Part shown: positions 6,502 through 12,955 of the stretch, in pieces
Layout: each line of letters starts with the position of its first letter
Numbering within the stretch: position 1 is the first letter of the stretch
Assembly (NCBI GenBank): GCA_021846485.1
Contig: JAJZWW010000031.1
Coordinates: 1-14,483, forward strand
Direction of reading: 5' to 3'
Source of the DNA: Actinomycetes bacterium
Lineage (GTDB): Bacteria; Actinomycetota; Acidimicrobiia; Acidimicrobiales; Palsa-688
Length of the DNA stretch: 14,483 nt
Program-made: the position numbers and the translations under genes
The notes under the pieces: model-generated
What the model saw: the letters and a program-made list of their open reading frames with translations, nothing else
Databases searched by the model: none
What the model was told of the DNA's origin: nothing

Positions 6502-7641
6502 CTACTTGAACGCCCCGCGGATGCGCGACAGCAGCCCGGCGTCGGCTTCGACCACCGCCTCACCCCGCTGGTCGGCCAGAGCCCGCAGCAGCTCCTCCTG
6601 GCTCTTGGTCAGCTCGGTGGGGGTGTCCACCGCGATGGTCACCACCAGGTCACCCCGGCCCCGGCCCTGCAGGTGGGGCACTCCCCGACCGCGCAGTCGC
6701 AGCTCTCGGTTGCTCTGGGTGCCGGCGGGGATCGACAGCTCTTCGGTCCCGTCGAGGGTCTCCAAGCTCACCTGGGTCCCGAGGGCCGCCTGGGTCATGG
6801 CCACGTGGACCACGGTCCGCAAGTCGGAGCCGTCACGGGTGATCCGGGGGTGCGGTCTGATCCTCAGGTGGACGTAGAGGTCACCAGGTGGGCCGCCTCG
6901 CACACCGCTGGCTCCCCGGCCGGTGAGTCGAAGGGTCGAGCCGCCGTCGACCCCTGCGGGGATGTCGACCACGAAGCTCTGCTCGACGGTACGCCGACCG
7001 TCCCCCCGGCAATCGGGGCAGGGGGAGGTGACCTCCTCGCCCGTCCCGCCGCAGCGCGGGCAGGGCGACGCGGTCACCATCTGGCCGAGGATCGACTGGC
7101 GCACCCGGCGGATCTCGCCCGAGCCACCGCAGGAGGTGCAGGTGACCGGCGTGGTCCCCGGCCGGGCCCCCGAGCCACTGCAGGTGCCGCAGGTGCTCGG
7201 TAGGCGGACGTTGATCTCCTCCTCGCCGCCGAAGACCGCCCGGGCGAAGTCGACCTCGAGCACCGCCTCGACGTCCTCCCCCCGCCGGGGTCCTCGCCGG
7301 TCGCCCGCCGTGGCGGCAGCTCCAAAGCCCGGCGCGGCGCCGCCGAAGAAGGCGTCGAAGAGGTCGCCGAACCCGCCCGCCCCACCGCCGAAGCCGAACG
7401 GGTCGCCCGTCGCCTGGCGGGCCCCGCCCGCGCCGAACATGTCGTACTGGCGGCGACGCTCCGGGTCGCGGAGGGTCTCGTAGGCCTGGTTGACCGCCTT
7501 GAAGCGCTCCTCGGTCTCCCTACCCCCGGGGTTGGCGTCGGGGTGCAGCTCCCGGGCGAGACGCAGGTAGGCGCGCTTGATCTCGTCCTCCGAGGCGGTG
7601 CGGGGCACGCCGAGCAGTTCGTAGTAGTCGTCGGCGGCCAC
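6502..7641 (-). CDS. dnaJ: type I chaperone DnaJ
   Basis: The protein has 379 residues. The J domain (5-70) has YYELLGV and the DnaK-stimulating HPD at 33-35. A Gly/Phe-rich region with GGFGDLFDAFFGG spans about 70-120. The zinc domain from about 151 has all four CXXCXGXG repeats (CGTCSGSG, CTSCGGSG, CPRCGGTG, CPDCRGDG). The C-terminal substrate-binding domains follow, with GRGVPHLQGRGRGDL. It is therefore a complete type I Hsp40 that delivers unfolded clients to DnaK. It lies downstream of hrcA, as the second dnaJ of actinobacteria usually does, and no dnaK or grpE is in the window. The 74-bp gap from hrcA holds a hairpin and a -10 box 9 nt before GTG 7641, so it probably has its own nearly leaderless transcript. 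rsmE follows after 5 nt. Confidence 0.96.
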   Translation of the reverse strand: MAADDYYELLGVPRTASEDEIKRAYLRLARELHPDANPGGRETEERFKAVNQAYETLRDPERRRQYDMFGAGGARQATGDPFGFGGGAGGFGDLFDAFFGGAAPGFGAAATAGDRRGPRRGEDVEAVLEVDFARAVFGGEEEINVRLPSTCGTCSGSGARPGTTPVTCTSCGGSGEIRRVRQSILGQMVTASPCPRCGGTGEEVTSPCPDCRGDGRRTVEQSFVVDIPAGVDGGSTLRLTGRGASGVRGGPPGDLYVHLRIRPHPRITRDGSDLRTVVHVAMTQAALGTQVSLETLDGTEELSIPAGTQSNRELRLRGRGVPHLQGRGRGDLVVTIAVDTPTELTKSQEELLRALADQRGEAVVEADAGLLSRIRGAFK

Positions 7642-7656
7642 GGCGCGCTCAGCCTA
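7642..7656 (-). promoter_or_regulatory. putative -10 box of dnaJ
   Basis: Minus-strand TAGGCT (7656-7651) fits TANNNT and is followed by 9 nt (7650-7642) before GTG 7641. hrcA has the same layout with TAGCAT. No -35 box is recognisable. No ribosome binding site is seen, consistent with an mRNA whose 5' end is within a few bases of the start codon. Confidence 0.45.
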
Positions 7657-7698
7657 CCCGCGGCAGCGCCGGTCCCCGGGGCGAGAGGGCCGTCGGAA

Positions 7699-7717
7699 GA
7701 GCCTGGGGGGCAGGCTC
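7699..7717 (-). terminator. hairpin across the hrcA stop codon
   Basis: On the minus strand GAGCCTG, loop CCCCC, CAGGCTC forms a perfect 7-bp stem followed by TTCC. It includes part of the hrcA stop codon (7716-7718). It could end or attenuate hrcA transcription before dnaJ. Confidence 0.5.
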
Positions 7718-8723
7718 ACGCCCCCTCGCTCAGGGCCCTGCCGAGCCGCTCGCTCACCACGCCGACCGCGGCGAGGGCCTGGTCGTAGTGCATCCGGGTC
7801 GGGCCGAGGATGGCGATCGTTCCCCGGTCGCCCTCGACGTCGTAGGGGGCGACGACGAGCGAGCAGTCGGCCAGCGACTGCAGGCCGTGCTCGGTGCCGA
7901 TGGCGACCGACAGCCCCCGGTCGAGCACGTCGCGCAGCAAGGTGACCAACACGTACTGCTGCTCCATGATCCCGAGAACCTCGCGGATGGTCCCGACGGC
8001 GTCGAAGGCGGCGGCCATCCGGGCAGCCCCGCCGACGTACACCTGGTCGCCGGCGGTGGGTGCGGCGGAGACCAGTGCCTCGTGAGCGCGGGCGACGAGG
8101 TCGTCGACGCCGGCGTCACCGGTCGGGCCCGGCCGGGTCGCGCTCCCCCAGATGCTGCCGTTCAGCCCCGCGGCGAGGTGGGCTGATGCAGCCCCGGCGG
8201 CCAGGTCGCTCACCGTGGCCTCGGGCCCCAGGTCGAGGGTGCGCTTCTCGATGCTGCCGTTGGAGAAGACCGCGACGACCATCACCACCCGGGTGGACAG
8301 CGACACGAGCTGCACCGAGCGGACGGTCAGCGCCTCGGCGTTGGGCGCGGTGACCACCGCGGCATAGTCGGTGAGCCCCGACAGCAGCCGGCTGGTGTCG
8401 GCGAGCAGCCGCTCGAGCTCCCCGTGCGCCCGGGCGAAGAACGCCCTCACCTGCTGAGCCCGCGCCTCGTCGAGGGTCCCTGGTGTGGTGAGGGAGTCGA
8501 CGAAGAAGCGATAACCCTTGTCGGTCGGGACCCTCCCCGCGCTGGTGTGAGGCTGGGCGAGGTAGCCCTCGCGCTCGAGCTGGTTCATCTCGTTGCGCAC
8601 GGTCGCCGGCGACACCGGAAGGTCGGCCTGGCGGGCGACGTGCGAAGACCCGACCGGCTGCGCCGTCTGGATGTACTCCTCCACCACGGCCCGGAGGATC
8701 GCGGCCTTGCGCTCGTCCAGCAT
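7716..8723 (-). CDS. hrcA: heat-inducible transcription repressor HrcA
   Basis: The protein has 335 residues from ATG 8723. The N-terminal winged helix shows LDERKAAILRAVVEEYI, AQPVGSSHVAR, LPVSPATVRNEMNQLEREGYL and QPHTSAGRVPTDKGYRFFVD, all standard HrcA. The middle and C-terminal GAF-like and dimerisation parts carry VYVGGAARM, EHGLQSLADCSLV and AILGPTRMHYDQA. HrcA is the repressor that binds CIRCE operators in front of chaperonin genes and is kept active by GroEL. It precedes dnaJ as in most actinobacteria. A TAGCAT -10 box lies 9 nt upstream of the start. I could not find a CIRCE element in its own leader or before dnaJ, so its targets are probably elsewhere in the genome. Confidence 0.96.
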   Translation of the reverse strand: MLDERKAAILRAVVEEYIQTAQPVGSSHVARQADLPVSPATVRNEMNQLEREGYLAQPHTSAGRVPTDKGYRFFVDSLTTPGTLDEARAQQVRAFFARAHGELERLLADTSRLLSGLTDYAAVVTAPNAEALTVRSVQLVSLSTRVVMVVAVFSNGSIEKRTLDLGPEATVSDLAAGAASAHLAAGLNGSIWGSATRPGPTGDAGVDDLVARAHEALVSAAPTAGDQVYVGGAARMAAAFDAVGTIREVLGIMEQQYVLVTLLRDVLDRGLSVAIGTEHGLQSLADCSLVVAPYDVEGDRGTIAILGPTRMHYDQALAAVGVVSERLGRALSEGA

Positions 8724-8732
8724 GGCGACGTC

Positions 8733-8738
8733 ATGCTA
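8733..8738 (-). promoter_or_regulatory. putative -10 box of hrcA
   Basis: Minus-strand TAGCAT (8738-8733), preceded by GG, matches TANNNT and stands 9 nt before ATG 8723, predicting a leader of only a few bases. The same GGTAGCAT string occurs before rpsT. No -35 box is clear. Confidence 0.45.
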
Positions 8739-8756
8739 CCGACCCGCGGCCCGCAC

Positions 8757-8790
8757 TCCCGGGACCGGGCGCAACGGGAGCCGCCCGGGA
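8757..8790. repeat. GC-rich inverted repeat between hrcA and the reductase gene
   Basis: CCGGGCG (8765-8771) pairs with CGCCCGG (8782-8788). An alternative pair is TCCCGGG (8757-8763) with CCCGGGA (8784-8790). It lies upstream of the hrcA -10 box in the 253-bp divergent gap. Chance pairing is likely at this base composition. The rest of the gap shows no ORF or RNA gene. Confidence 0.3.
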
Positions 8791-8965
8791 CCCCCCGATG
8801 GTTCCCCGGCCTCCTGGGGTAGAAAGCACCTGTCGTCCTTCGGGCCGAGGCCCGGGCCACCGGGCCGACGCGGGCCCCACCCGGGAGGCGACCGGCCGCG
8901 GCCGCCCTGACCCGACGGGGACGCCCGGTCCGGCACACTCCTACCCGGCACACACCGACCCAGAC

Positions 8966-8979
8966 AGAGGAGAACTGTG
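8966..8979 (+). promoter_or_regulatory. ribosome binding site of the aldo/keto reductase
   Basis: AGAGGAGA at 8966-8973 precedes GTG 8977 and is the best Shine-Dalgarno match in the window. It fixes the GTG start and shows that this gene, unlike its leaderless-type neighbours, has a conventional leader. Confidence 0.65.
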
Positions 8980-9855
8980 AGCACCGACACGTCCCCCGTA
9001 GAGACCCGTCCCGTCGACGAGAGCGGGACCTTCGAGATCGCCGGCAAGCGGGTCCACCGCCTCGGCTACGGAGCGATGCGCCTGACCGGCAAGGGCATCT
9101 GGGGCGAACCGAGGGACCGCGGCGAGGCTCGGGCGGTGCTGCGCCGAGCGGTCGAGCTCGGCGTCGACTTCATCGACACCGCCGACTCCTACGGGCCCTA
9201 CGTGAGCGAGGACATCATCCGCGAGGCGCTCCACCCCTACCCCGCGGAGCTGCTGATCGCCACCAAGGCCGGGCTCACCCGCACCGGGCCCGACGCCTGG
9301 CACCCGGTGGGGCGGCCCGAGTACCTCCGCCAGGAGTGCGAGATGAGCATGCGCCGGCTCGGGGTGGAGCGCATCGAGCTGTTCCAGCTGCACCGCGTCG
9401 ACCCTCAGGTGCCCGCCGAGGACCAGTTCGGGCTGCTCCGGGACCTGCTCGACGAGGGCAAGGTCGGCGCCGTCGGCCTCTCGGAGGTCACCGTCGAGCA
9501 GCTGGAGACCGCCCGGGCGGTCGTCCCGGTGGCGACCGTGCAGAACCTCTACAACCTGGCCAATCGCCAGTCCGAGGCGGTCCTCGACCGCTGCGAGCGG
9601 GAGGGCGTCGGCTTCATCCCGTGGTTCCCGATCGCCGCCGGGGAGCTCGCCCGGCCCGGCGGACCCGTGGACGAGGTTGCCCACGAGGCCGGCGCCACCC
9701 CCTCCCAGGTGGCTCTCGCCTGGCTCCTGGCCCGCTCGGCGGTGATGCTGCCGATCCCCGGCACCTCCTCGGTCGCCCACCTGGAGGAGAACTGCGCGGC
9801 CGCCGGCGTTGTGCTCAGCCCGGCGCAGATCGAACGGCTCAGCTCCGCCCGCTGA
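8977..9855 (+). CDS. aldo/keto reductase, PdxI (YdbC)-like
   Basis: The protein has 292 residues. It has the full aldo/keto reductase tetrad: Asp67 (FIDTADSYG), Tyr72, Lys97 (LIATKAG) and His139 (LFQLHRVD). The late NADPH-binding segment is IPGTSSVAHLEEN. RLGYGAMRLTG, GEPRDR, DIIREALHPY, QNLYNLANR and PSQVALAWLL closely resemble E. coli PdxI (YdbC), an NADPH-dependent pyridoxal reductase (pyridoxine 4-dehydrogenase). The resemblance is from memory, so the vitamin B6 role is a suggestion, and the wider family also reduces many other aldehydes. The enzyme is expected to be cytoplasmic. It stands alone on the plus strand between minus-strand hrcA and lepA, with a good ribosome binding site and a strong hairpin over its stop codon, so it is probably a single-gene unit inserted in a conserved block. 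Confidence 0.88.
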   Translation: MSTDTSPVETRPVDESGTFEIAGKRVHRLGYGAMRLTGKGIWGEPRDRGEARAVLRRAVELGVDFIDTADSYGPYVSEDIIREALHPYPAELLIATKAGLTRTGPDAWHPVGRPEYLRQECEMSMRRLGVERIELFQLHRVDPQVPAEDQFGLLRDLLDEGKVGAVGLSEVTVEQLETARAVVPVATVQNLYNLANRQSEAVLDRCEREGVGFIPWFPIAAGELARPGGPVDEVAHEAGATPSQVALAWLLARSAVMLPIPGTSSVAHLEENCAAAGVVLSPAQIERLSSAR

Positions 9856-9859
9856 GCCG
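9835..9859 (+). terminator. 9-bp hairpin across the reductase stop codon
   Basis: CGGCTCAGC (9835-9843) and GCTGAGCCG (9851-9859) pair perfectly around a 7-nt loop. The second arm contains the TGA (9853-9855). No T-tract follows. It could act on both strands between the convergent reductase and lepA. Confidence 0.55.
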
Positions 9860-10126
9860 GCCAGCCCTCGCGACGGCGGCGGCGATGTCGAACCTCAGGC
9901 GGGCCATGTGTGGCTGCAGGTTCCGGCGGACGCTGGCCGGCTGGTGCCACAGCACGTCGGCGTAGAGCTCCCTCCAGCACAGCTCGCTGCGCCACAGCGA
10001 GTGGCTCTGGCGGCCGTCGAGGTGGGAGCAGGGTCCGGGGTGCGCGCAGCCGATGTGGAGGTAGGCCGAGAGGCGTGAGGTGCGGTCGGCGCCGCCGTCG
10101 TTGCGCTCCCGTAGCGGTCGAGGCCA
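9839..10126 (-). pseudogene. truncated DNA photolyase relic
   Basis: Read on the minus strand in the frame ending at TGA 9839-9841, this stretch has no stop and no start codon. It contains photolyase-like wording: RERNDGGADRTSRLSAYLHIG (about 10111-10050), then LWRSELCWRELYADVLWHQP and SVRRNLQPHMARLRFD. In class I photolyases and cryptochromes these correspond to the GTSRLSPYLHFG stretch, the RELAWREFYADVL helix and what follows, in the FAD-binding half. The N-terminal antenna domain is missing because the lepA end lies there. The downstream EGRTG-type FAD and DNA-binding helices are also absent. Some substitutions look degenerate, for example CAHPGPCS where SPR is expected. It is most likely the leftover of a deleted photolyase gene. 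The identification rests on motif memory only. Confidence 0.68.
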
Positions 10127-10132
10127 ACCCGC

Positions 10133-10158
10133 GGCCCTACTCTTCGAGGCGCAGGGCC
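10133..10158 (-). terminator. hairpin across the lepA stop codon
   Basis: GGCCCT (10133-10138) pairs with AGGGCC (10153-10158), with a smaller inner CTC/GAG pair in the 14-nt loop. The structure contains the lepA stop codon (10137-10139). It is weaker than the hairpins at the reductase and hrcA ends. Confidence 0.35.
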
Positions 10159-11936
10159 TGGATGAACGCCTCCTGGGGCACCTCGACCCGGCCGATGCTC
10201 TTCATCCGCTTCTTGCCCTCCTTCTGCTTCTCGAGCAGCTTGCGCTTGCGGGTTATGTCTCCCCCGTAGCACTTGGCGAGGACGTCTTTCCGCTTGGCCT
10301 TGACCGTCTCGCGGGCGATCATCCGCCCGCCCACCGCAGCCTGGATGGGCACGTCGAACAGCTGGCGGGGGATCAGCTCGCGCAGCTTCTCGGTCATCCG
10401 CCTGCCGTAGTCCTGGGCCTGGCTCTTGTGGACGATGGCGCTGAAGGCGTCCACCGGCACGCCGTTGAGCAGCACGTCGATCTTCACCAGGTCGGCCGCC
10501 TCCCAGTCGGCGGGCTCGTAGTCGAGGCTGGCGTAGCCCTTGGTGCGGCTCTTCAGGGCGTCGAAGAAGTCCATCACCACCTCGGCGAGTGGTATCCGGT
10601 AGACCAGCTCCAGGCGCTCGGGACCGAGGTACTCGATGCGGCGCATCTCCCCCCGGCGCGACTGGCACAGCTCCATGAGGGTGCCGGTGTACTCGGTGGG
10701 AGACAGGATCGTCGCCTGGAGGTAGGGCTCCTCGATCGACTCGAGCTTCTGGGGAGGAGGCATCTCGCTCGGGTTGTGCACCTCGACCACCGATCCGTCG
10801 GTCAGGTGTGCCCGGTACTCGACGCTCGGGGCGGTCGCGATGAGCGACAGGCCGAACTCCCGCTCCAGGCGCTCGCGCACGATCTCCATGTGCAGCAGGC
10901 CGAGGAAACCGCAGCGGAAGCCGAAGCCGAGCGCGCCGGACGTCTCGGGCTGGTAGGTGACCGAGGCGTCGTTGAGCCGGAGCTTCTCCAGCGCCTCGCG
11001 AAGGTCGGACAGCTCGTCGCCGTCCACCGGGTACAGCCCGCAGAAGACCATCGGCTTGGGGTCCTGGTAGCCCGCGAGGGGCTCCGCCGGCCGGGACGCC
11101 TCGGTGACCGTCTCACCCGAGCGGGCCTCGGCGACGTCCTTGATGCCGGCGATCAGGTAGCCCACCTCCCCGGGGCCCAGGGCGTCGACCAGGGTGGCCG
11201 CCGGCAGCCGCACCCCGATCTCCTCGACGTCGTGGGTGCGCCCCGCCTGCACGAAGCGCAGCCGCGCGCCTGCGCCGAGGCGCCCGTTGACCACCCGGAC
11301 CGAGCTGACCACTCCCCGGTACTGGTCGTAGTAGGAGTCGAACACGAGGCCCTGCAACGGGGCGGAGGGGTCCCCCCGAGGGGGCGGGATGCGCTCGCAG
11401 ACCGCGTCGAGCAGCTCGGCGACGCCCTGGCCGGTCTTGGCGGAGATCCGCAGGATCTCGCCGGCGGGGACGCCGAGGACCTTCTCGATCTCGGCCGCGT
11501 AGCGGTCCGGGTCGGCGGCAGGAAGGTCGATCTTGTTGAGAGCGGCGACGATCTCCAGGTCGTGCTCGAGCGCCTGGTAGGCGTTGGCGAGGGTCTGGGC
11601 TTCGATCCCTTGGGCGGCGTCGACGAGCAGCACGACCCCCTCGCAGGCCGCGAGGCTGCGGCTCACCTCGTAGCCGAAGTCGACGTGGCCGGGGGTGTCG
11701 ATCAGATGGACGGTGTGGCCCTTCCAGGTCACCCGGACGTTCTGCGCCTTGATCGTGATGCCCCGCTCCCGCTCGATGTCCATCGAGTCGAGGTACTGCT
11801 CGCGCATCTCCCGGGCGTCGACCGCGCCGGTCAGCTCGAGGATGCGGTCCGACAGCGTCGACTTGCCGTGGTCCACGTGGGCGACGACCGCCAGGTTGCG
11901 GATCCGGTCGAGGGGAGGGTCGAGATCAGGGGTCAC
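10137..11936 (-). CDS. lepA: elongation factor 4 (LepA) GTPase
   Basis: GTG 11936 gives 599 residues, exactly the size of E. coli LepA, and puts the GTPase domain at the N-terminus. Motifs in order are AHVDHGKST (19-27), RGITIKAQNV, DTPGHVDF, the G4 motif NKIDLP and SAKTGQG. Later come the EF-G-like domains with GFRCGFLGLLHMEI, the LepA-specific C-terminal domain (YLGPERLELVY, SLDYEP, KIDVLLNG, VDAFSAI, GRRMTEKLRELIPRQ) and the Arg/Lys-rich KAKRKDVLAKCYGGDITRKRKLLEKQK end. LepA is a ribosome-associated GTPase linked to 30S assembly and back-translocation. The reading frame is open up to 12005, but that would overlap the divergent kinase-like gene. A GGGGG stretch lies 4 nt before the GTG. It normally heads the hemW, hrcA, dnaJ cluster, which here is separated by the reductase gene. 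Confidence 0.96.
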   Translation of the reverse strand: MTPDLDPPLDRIRNLAVVAHVDHGKSTLSDRILELTGAVDAREMREQYLDSMDIERERGITIKAQNVRVTWKGHTVHLIDTPGHVDFGYEVSRSLAACEGVVLLVDAAQGIEAQTLANAYQALEHDLEIVAALNKIDLPAADPDRYAAEIEKVLGVPAGEILRISAKTGQGVAELLDAVCERIPPPRGDPSAPLQGLVFDSYYDQYRGVVSSVRVVNGRLGAGARLRFVQAGRTHDVEEIGVRLPAATLVDALGPGEVGYLIAGIKDVAEARSGETVTEASRPAEPLAGYQDPKPMVFCGLYPVDGDELSDLREALEKLRLNDASVTYQPETSGALGFGFRCGFLGLLHMEIVRERLEREFGLSLIATAPSVEYRAHLTDGSVVEVHNPSEMPPPQKLESIEEPYLQATILSPTEYTGTLMELCQSRRGEMRRIEYLGPERLELVYRIPLAEVVMDFFDALKSRTKGYASLDYEPADWEAADLVKIDVLLNGVPVDAFSAIVHKSQAQDYGRRMTEKLRELIPRQLFDVPIQAAVGGRMIARETVKAKRKDVLAKCYGGDITRKRKLLEKQKEGKKRMKSIGRVEVPQEAFIQALRLEE

Positions 11937-11960
11937 GTCACCCCCAGTCTGGCCCACGAC

Positions 11961-11976
11961 TACATTGCGCGCGGTG
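11961..11976 (+). promoter_or_regulatory. putative -10 box for a leaderless cytidylate-kinase-like mRNA
   Basis: TACATT (11961-11966) matches TANNNT and is followed by 7 nt and GTG 11974, placing the transcript start at the initiation codon. The box lies in the 37-bp gap between divergent lepA and this gene. No -35 match is evident. Confidence 0.5.
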
Positions 11977-12642
11977 AGCGAGGAACCCCAGCCGGTAGTC
12001 ACCATCTCCGCCAGCTACGGAGCCGGGGGGAGCGTGCTCGCTCCCCGCCTCGCCGAGGCGCTCGGGTTGCCCTTCGTGGACCGCCTCTTGACCGCGGACG
12101 TGAGCGAGGAGGCCGGCCGGGAGATGGGTGGTGCGCCCCACTCCGAGGAGGGCCTGAGCGAGAGCGAGCGGGCCGCGTCCCCCGGCAACCGGCTGTTCAC
12201 CTACCTGGCCCGGGCTGCTGGCGTGTACGGGCTGTCCGCCCCGCCGATCCTCGTCGAGCCCGAGGAGGAGCTCCGCCAGCAGGCCGAGGCCGGCCTCTCG
12301 GGCGTCCGCGAGGGAGGTGGAGCGGTGGTCCTCGGCCGGGCGGGGGCGGTGGTCCTCGCCGAGCGCCCCCGGACGCTGCACGTGCGCCTCGACGGGCCGG
12401 CCGCGGCCCGGGCCCGCCTGGCGGCGGAGATCGAGGGCATCCCCGAAGAGCGGGCGGCGCAGCGGCTCGCCCAGACCGACCACTCCCGAGAGCTGTGGGT
12501 GCGTCGGCTGTACCGAGCGGACCCGCTCGATCCCGGCTGGTACCACCTGTGGGCCGACACCACCGCCTTCGGCCTGGACGGGTCGCTCGAGTTGCTGCTC
12601 GGGGCGGCCCGCCAGTACCTACGGCTCGGGTCGGGCTGGTAG
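11974..12642 (+). CDS. cytidylate kinase-like family protein
   Basis: The protein has 222 residues. It opens with VVTISASYGAGGSVLAPRLAEALGLPFVDRLL, the pattern of the cytidylate-kinase-like family (ISRxxGSGG, then LAxxLG and a DR). The nucleotide-binding loop is therefore YGAGGS rather than a classical GXXXXGK[ST]. Further on are AVVLGRAGAVVLAERPRTLHVRLDGPAAAR, matching the GRG...VRLxA segment, and a C-terminal DxTAFGLD-type element (WADTTAFGLDGSLELLL). Members are presumed nucleoside monophosphate or small-molecule kinases, and few have known substrates. It is divergent from lepA and 37 bp upstream of rpsT, so read-through into rpsT is possible. Its TAG stop overlaps the presumed rpsT -10 box. 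The true cmk gene is probably elsewhere. Confidence 0.82.
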   Translation: MSEEPQPVVTISASYGAGGSVLAPRLAEALGLPFVDRLLTADVSEEAGREMGGAPHSEEGLSESERAASPGNRLFTYLARAAGVYGLSAPPILVEPEEELRQQAEAGLSGVREGGGAVVLGRAGAVVLAERPRTLHVRLDGPAAARARLAAEIEGIPEERAAQRLAQTDHSRELWVRRLYRADPLDPGWYHLWADTTAFGLDGSLELLLGAARQYLRLGSGW

Positions 12643-12645
12643 CAT
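12637..12645 (+). promoter_or_regulatory. putative extended -10 promoter of rpsT
   Basis: TGG followed by TAGCAT (12640-12645) forms an extended -10 element that overlaps the stop codon of the preceding gene. It would give a leader of about 28 nt ending in AGGA (12672-12675), 4 nt before GTG 12680. No -35 box is seen, as expected for extended -10 promoters. Confidence 0.45.
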
Positions 12646-12679
12646 CTCTCGTCCCCCTGATCCCTACTGGTAGGACACC

Positions 12680-12949
12680 GTGGCCAACATCAAGAGTCAG
12701 ATCAAGCGCAACCGGACCAACGAGAAGGCCCGCCTGCGCAACAAGGCGGCCAAGTCCGAGATCAAGACCCGCATCAAGACCGCGGTGCGCTCGACCGAGG
12801 AGGGGGCGGGCAGCGCGGCCGAGGACCTCCGCTTGGCGGTCAAGCGCCTCGACAAGGCGGTCTCCCGAGGCATCATCCACAAGAACCAGGCCTCCAACCG
12901 CAAGGCCCGGCTGATGCGCCGGGTCAACCAGCTGACCGCCGCCGAGTAG
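12680..12949 (+). CDS. rpsT: 30S ribosomal protein S20
   Basis: The protein has 89 residues, the normal length for bS20. It starts MANIKSQIKRNRTNEKARLRN and is Lys/Arg-rich throughout. It contains KSEIKTRIKTAV, then LRLAVKRLDKAVSRGIIHKNQA and NRKARLMRRVN, which is classic S20. It forms a helical bundle that binds 16S rRNA early in 30S assembly. Initiation is at GTG with a short-spaced AGGA. Its stop is 6 nt from the holA stop on the opposite strand. The placement next to holA and lepA is the usual one in many bacteria, although here lepA and holA are on the other strand. Confidence 0.97.
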   Translation: MANIKSQIKRNRTNEKARLRNKAAKSEIKTRIKTAVRSTEEGAGSAAEDLRLAVKRLDKAVSRGIIHKNQASNRKARLMRRVNQLTAAE

Positions 12950-12955
12950 CTCTGC

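Noticed and set aside
5190..6563. Minus-strand 457-codon frame overlapping rsmE and bldD
   Set aside because: It is an Arg/Gly-rich shadow. RsmE and BldD motifs lie in the other frames.
8724..8976. CIRCE operator before hrcA
   Set aside because: A single GCACTC occurs near 8753, but there is no matching GAGTGC half-site 9 nt away.
8941..9780. Minus-strand 279-codon frame opposite the reductase gene
   Set aside because: It is the antisense of a complete aldo/keto reductase with an intact catalytic tetrad and a good ribosome binding site.
10080..12914. Very long plus-strand open frame of 944 codons across lepA
   Set aside because: It is antisense to a clearly conserved LepA, has no recognisable domains, and runs on into rpsT in the wrong frame. 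Long antisense frames are expected at this GC content.
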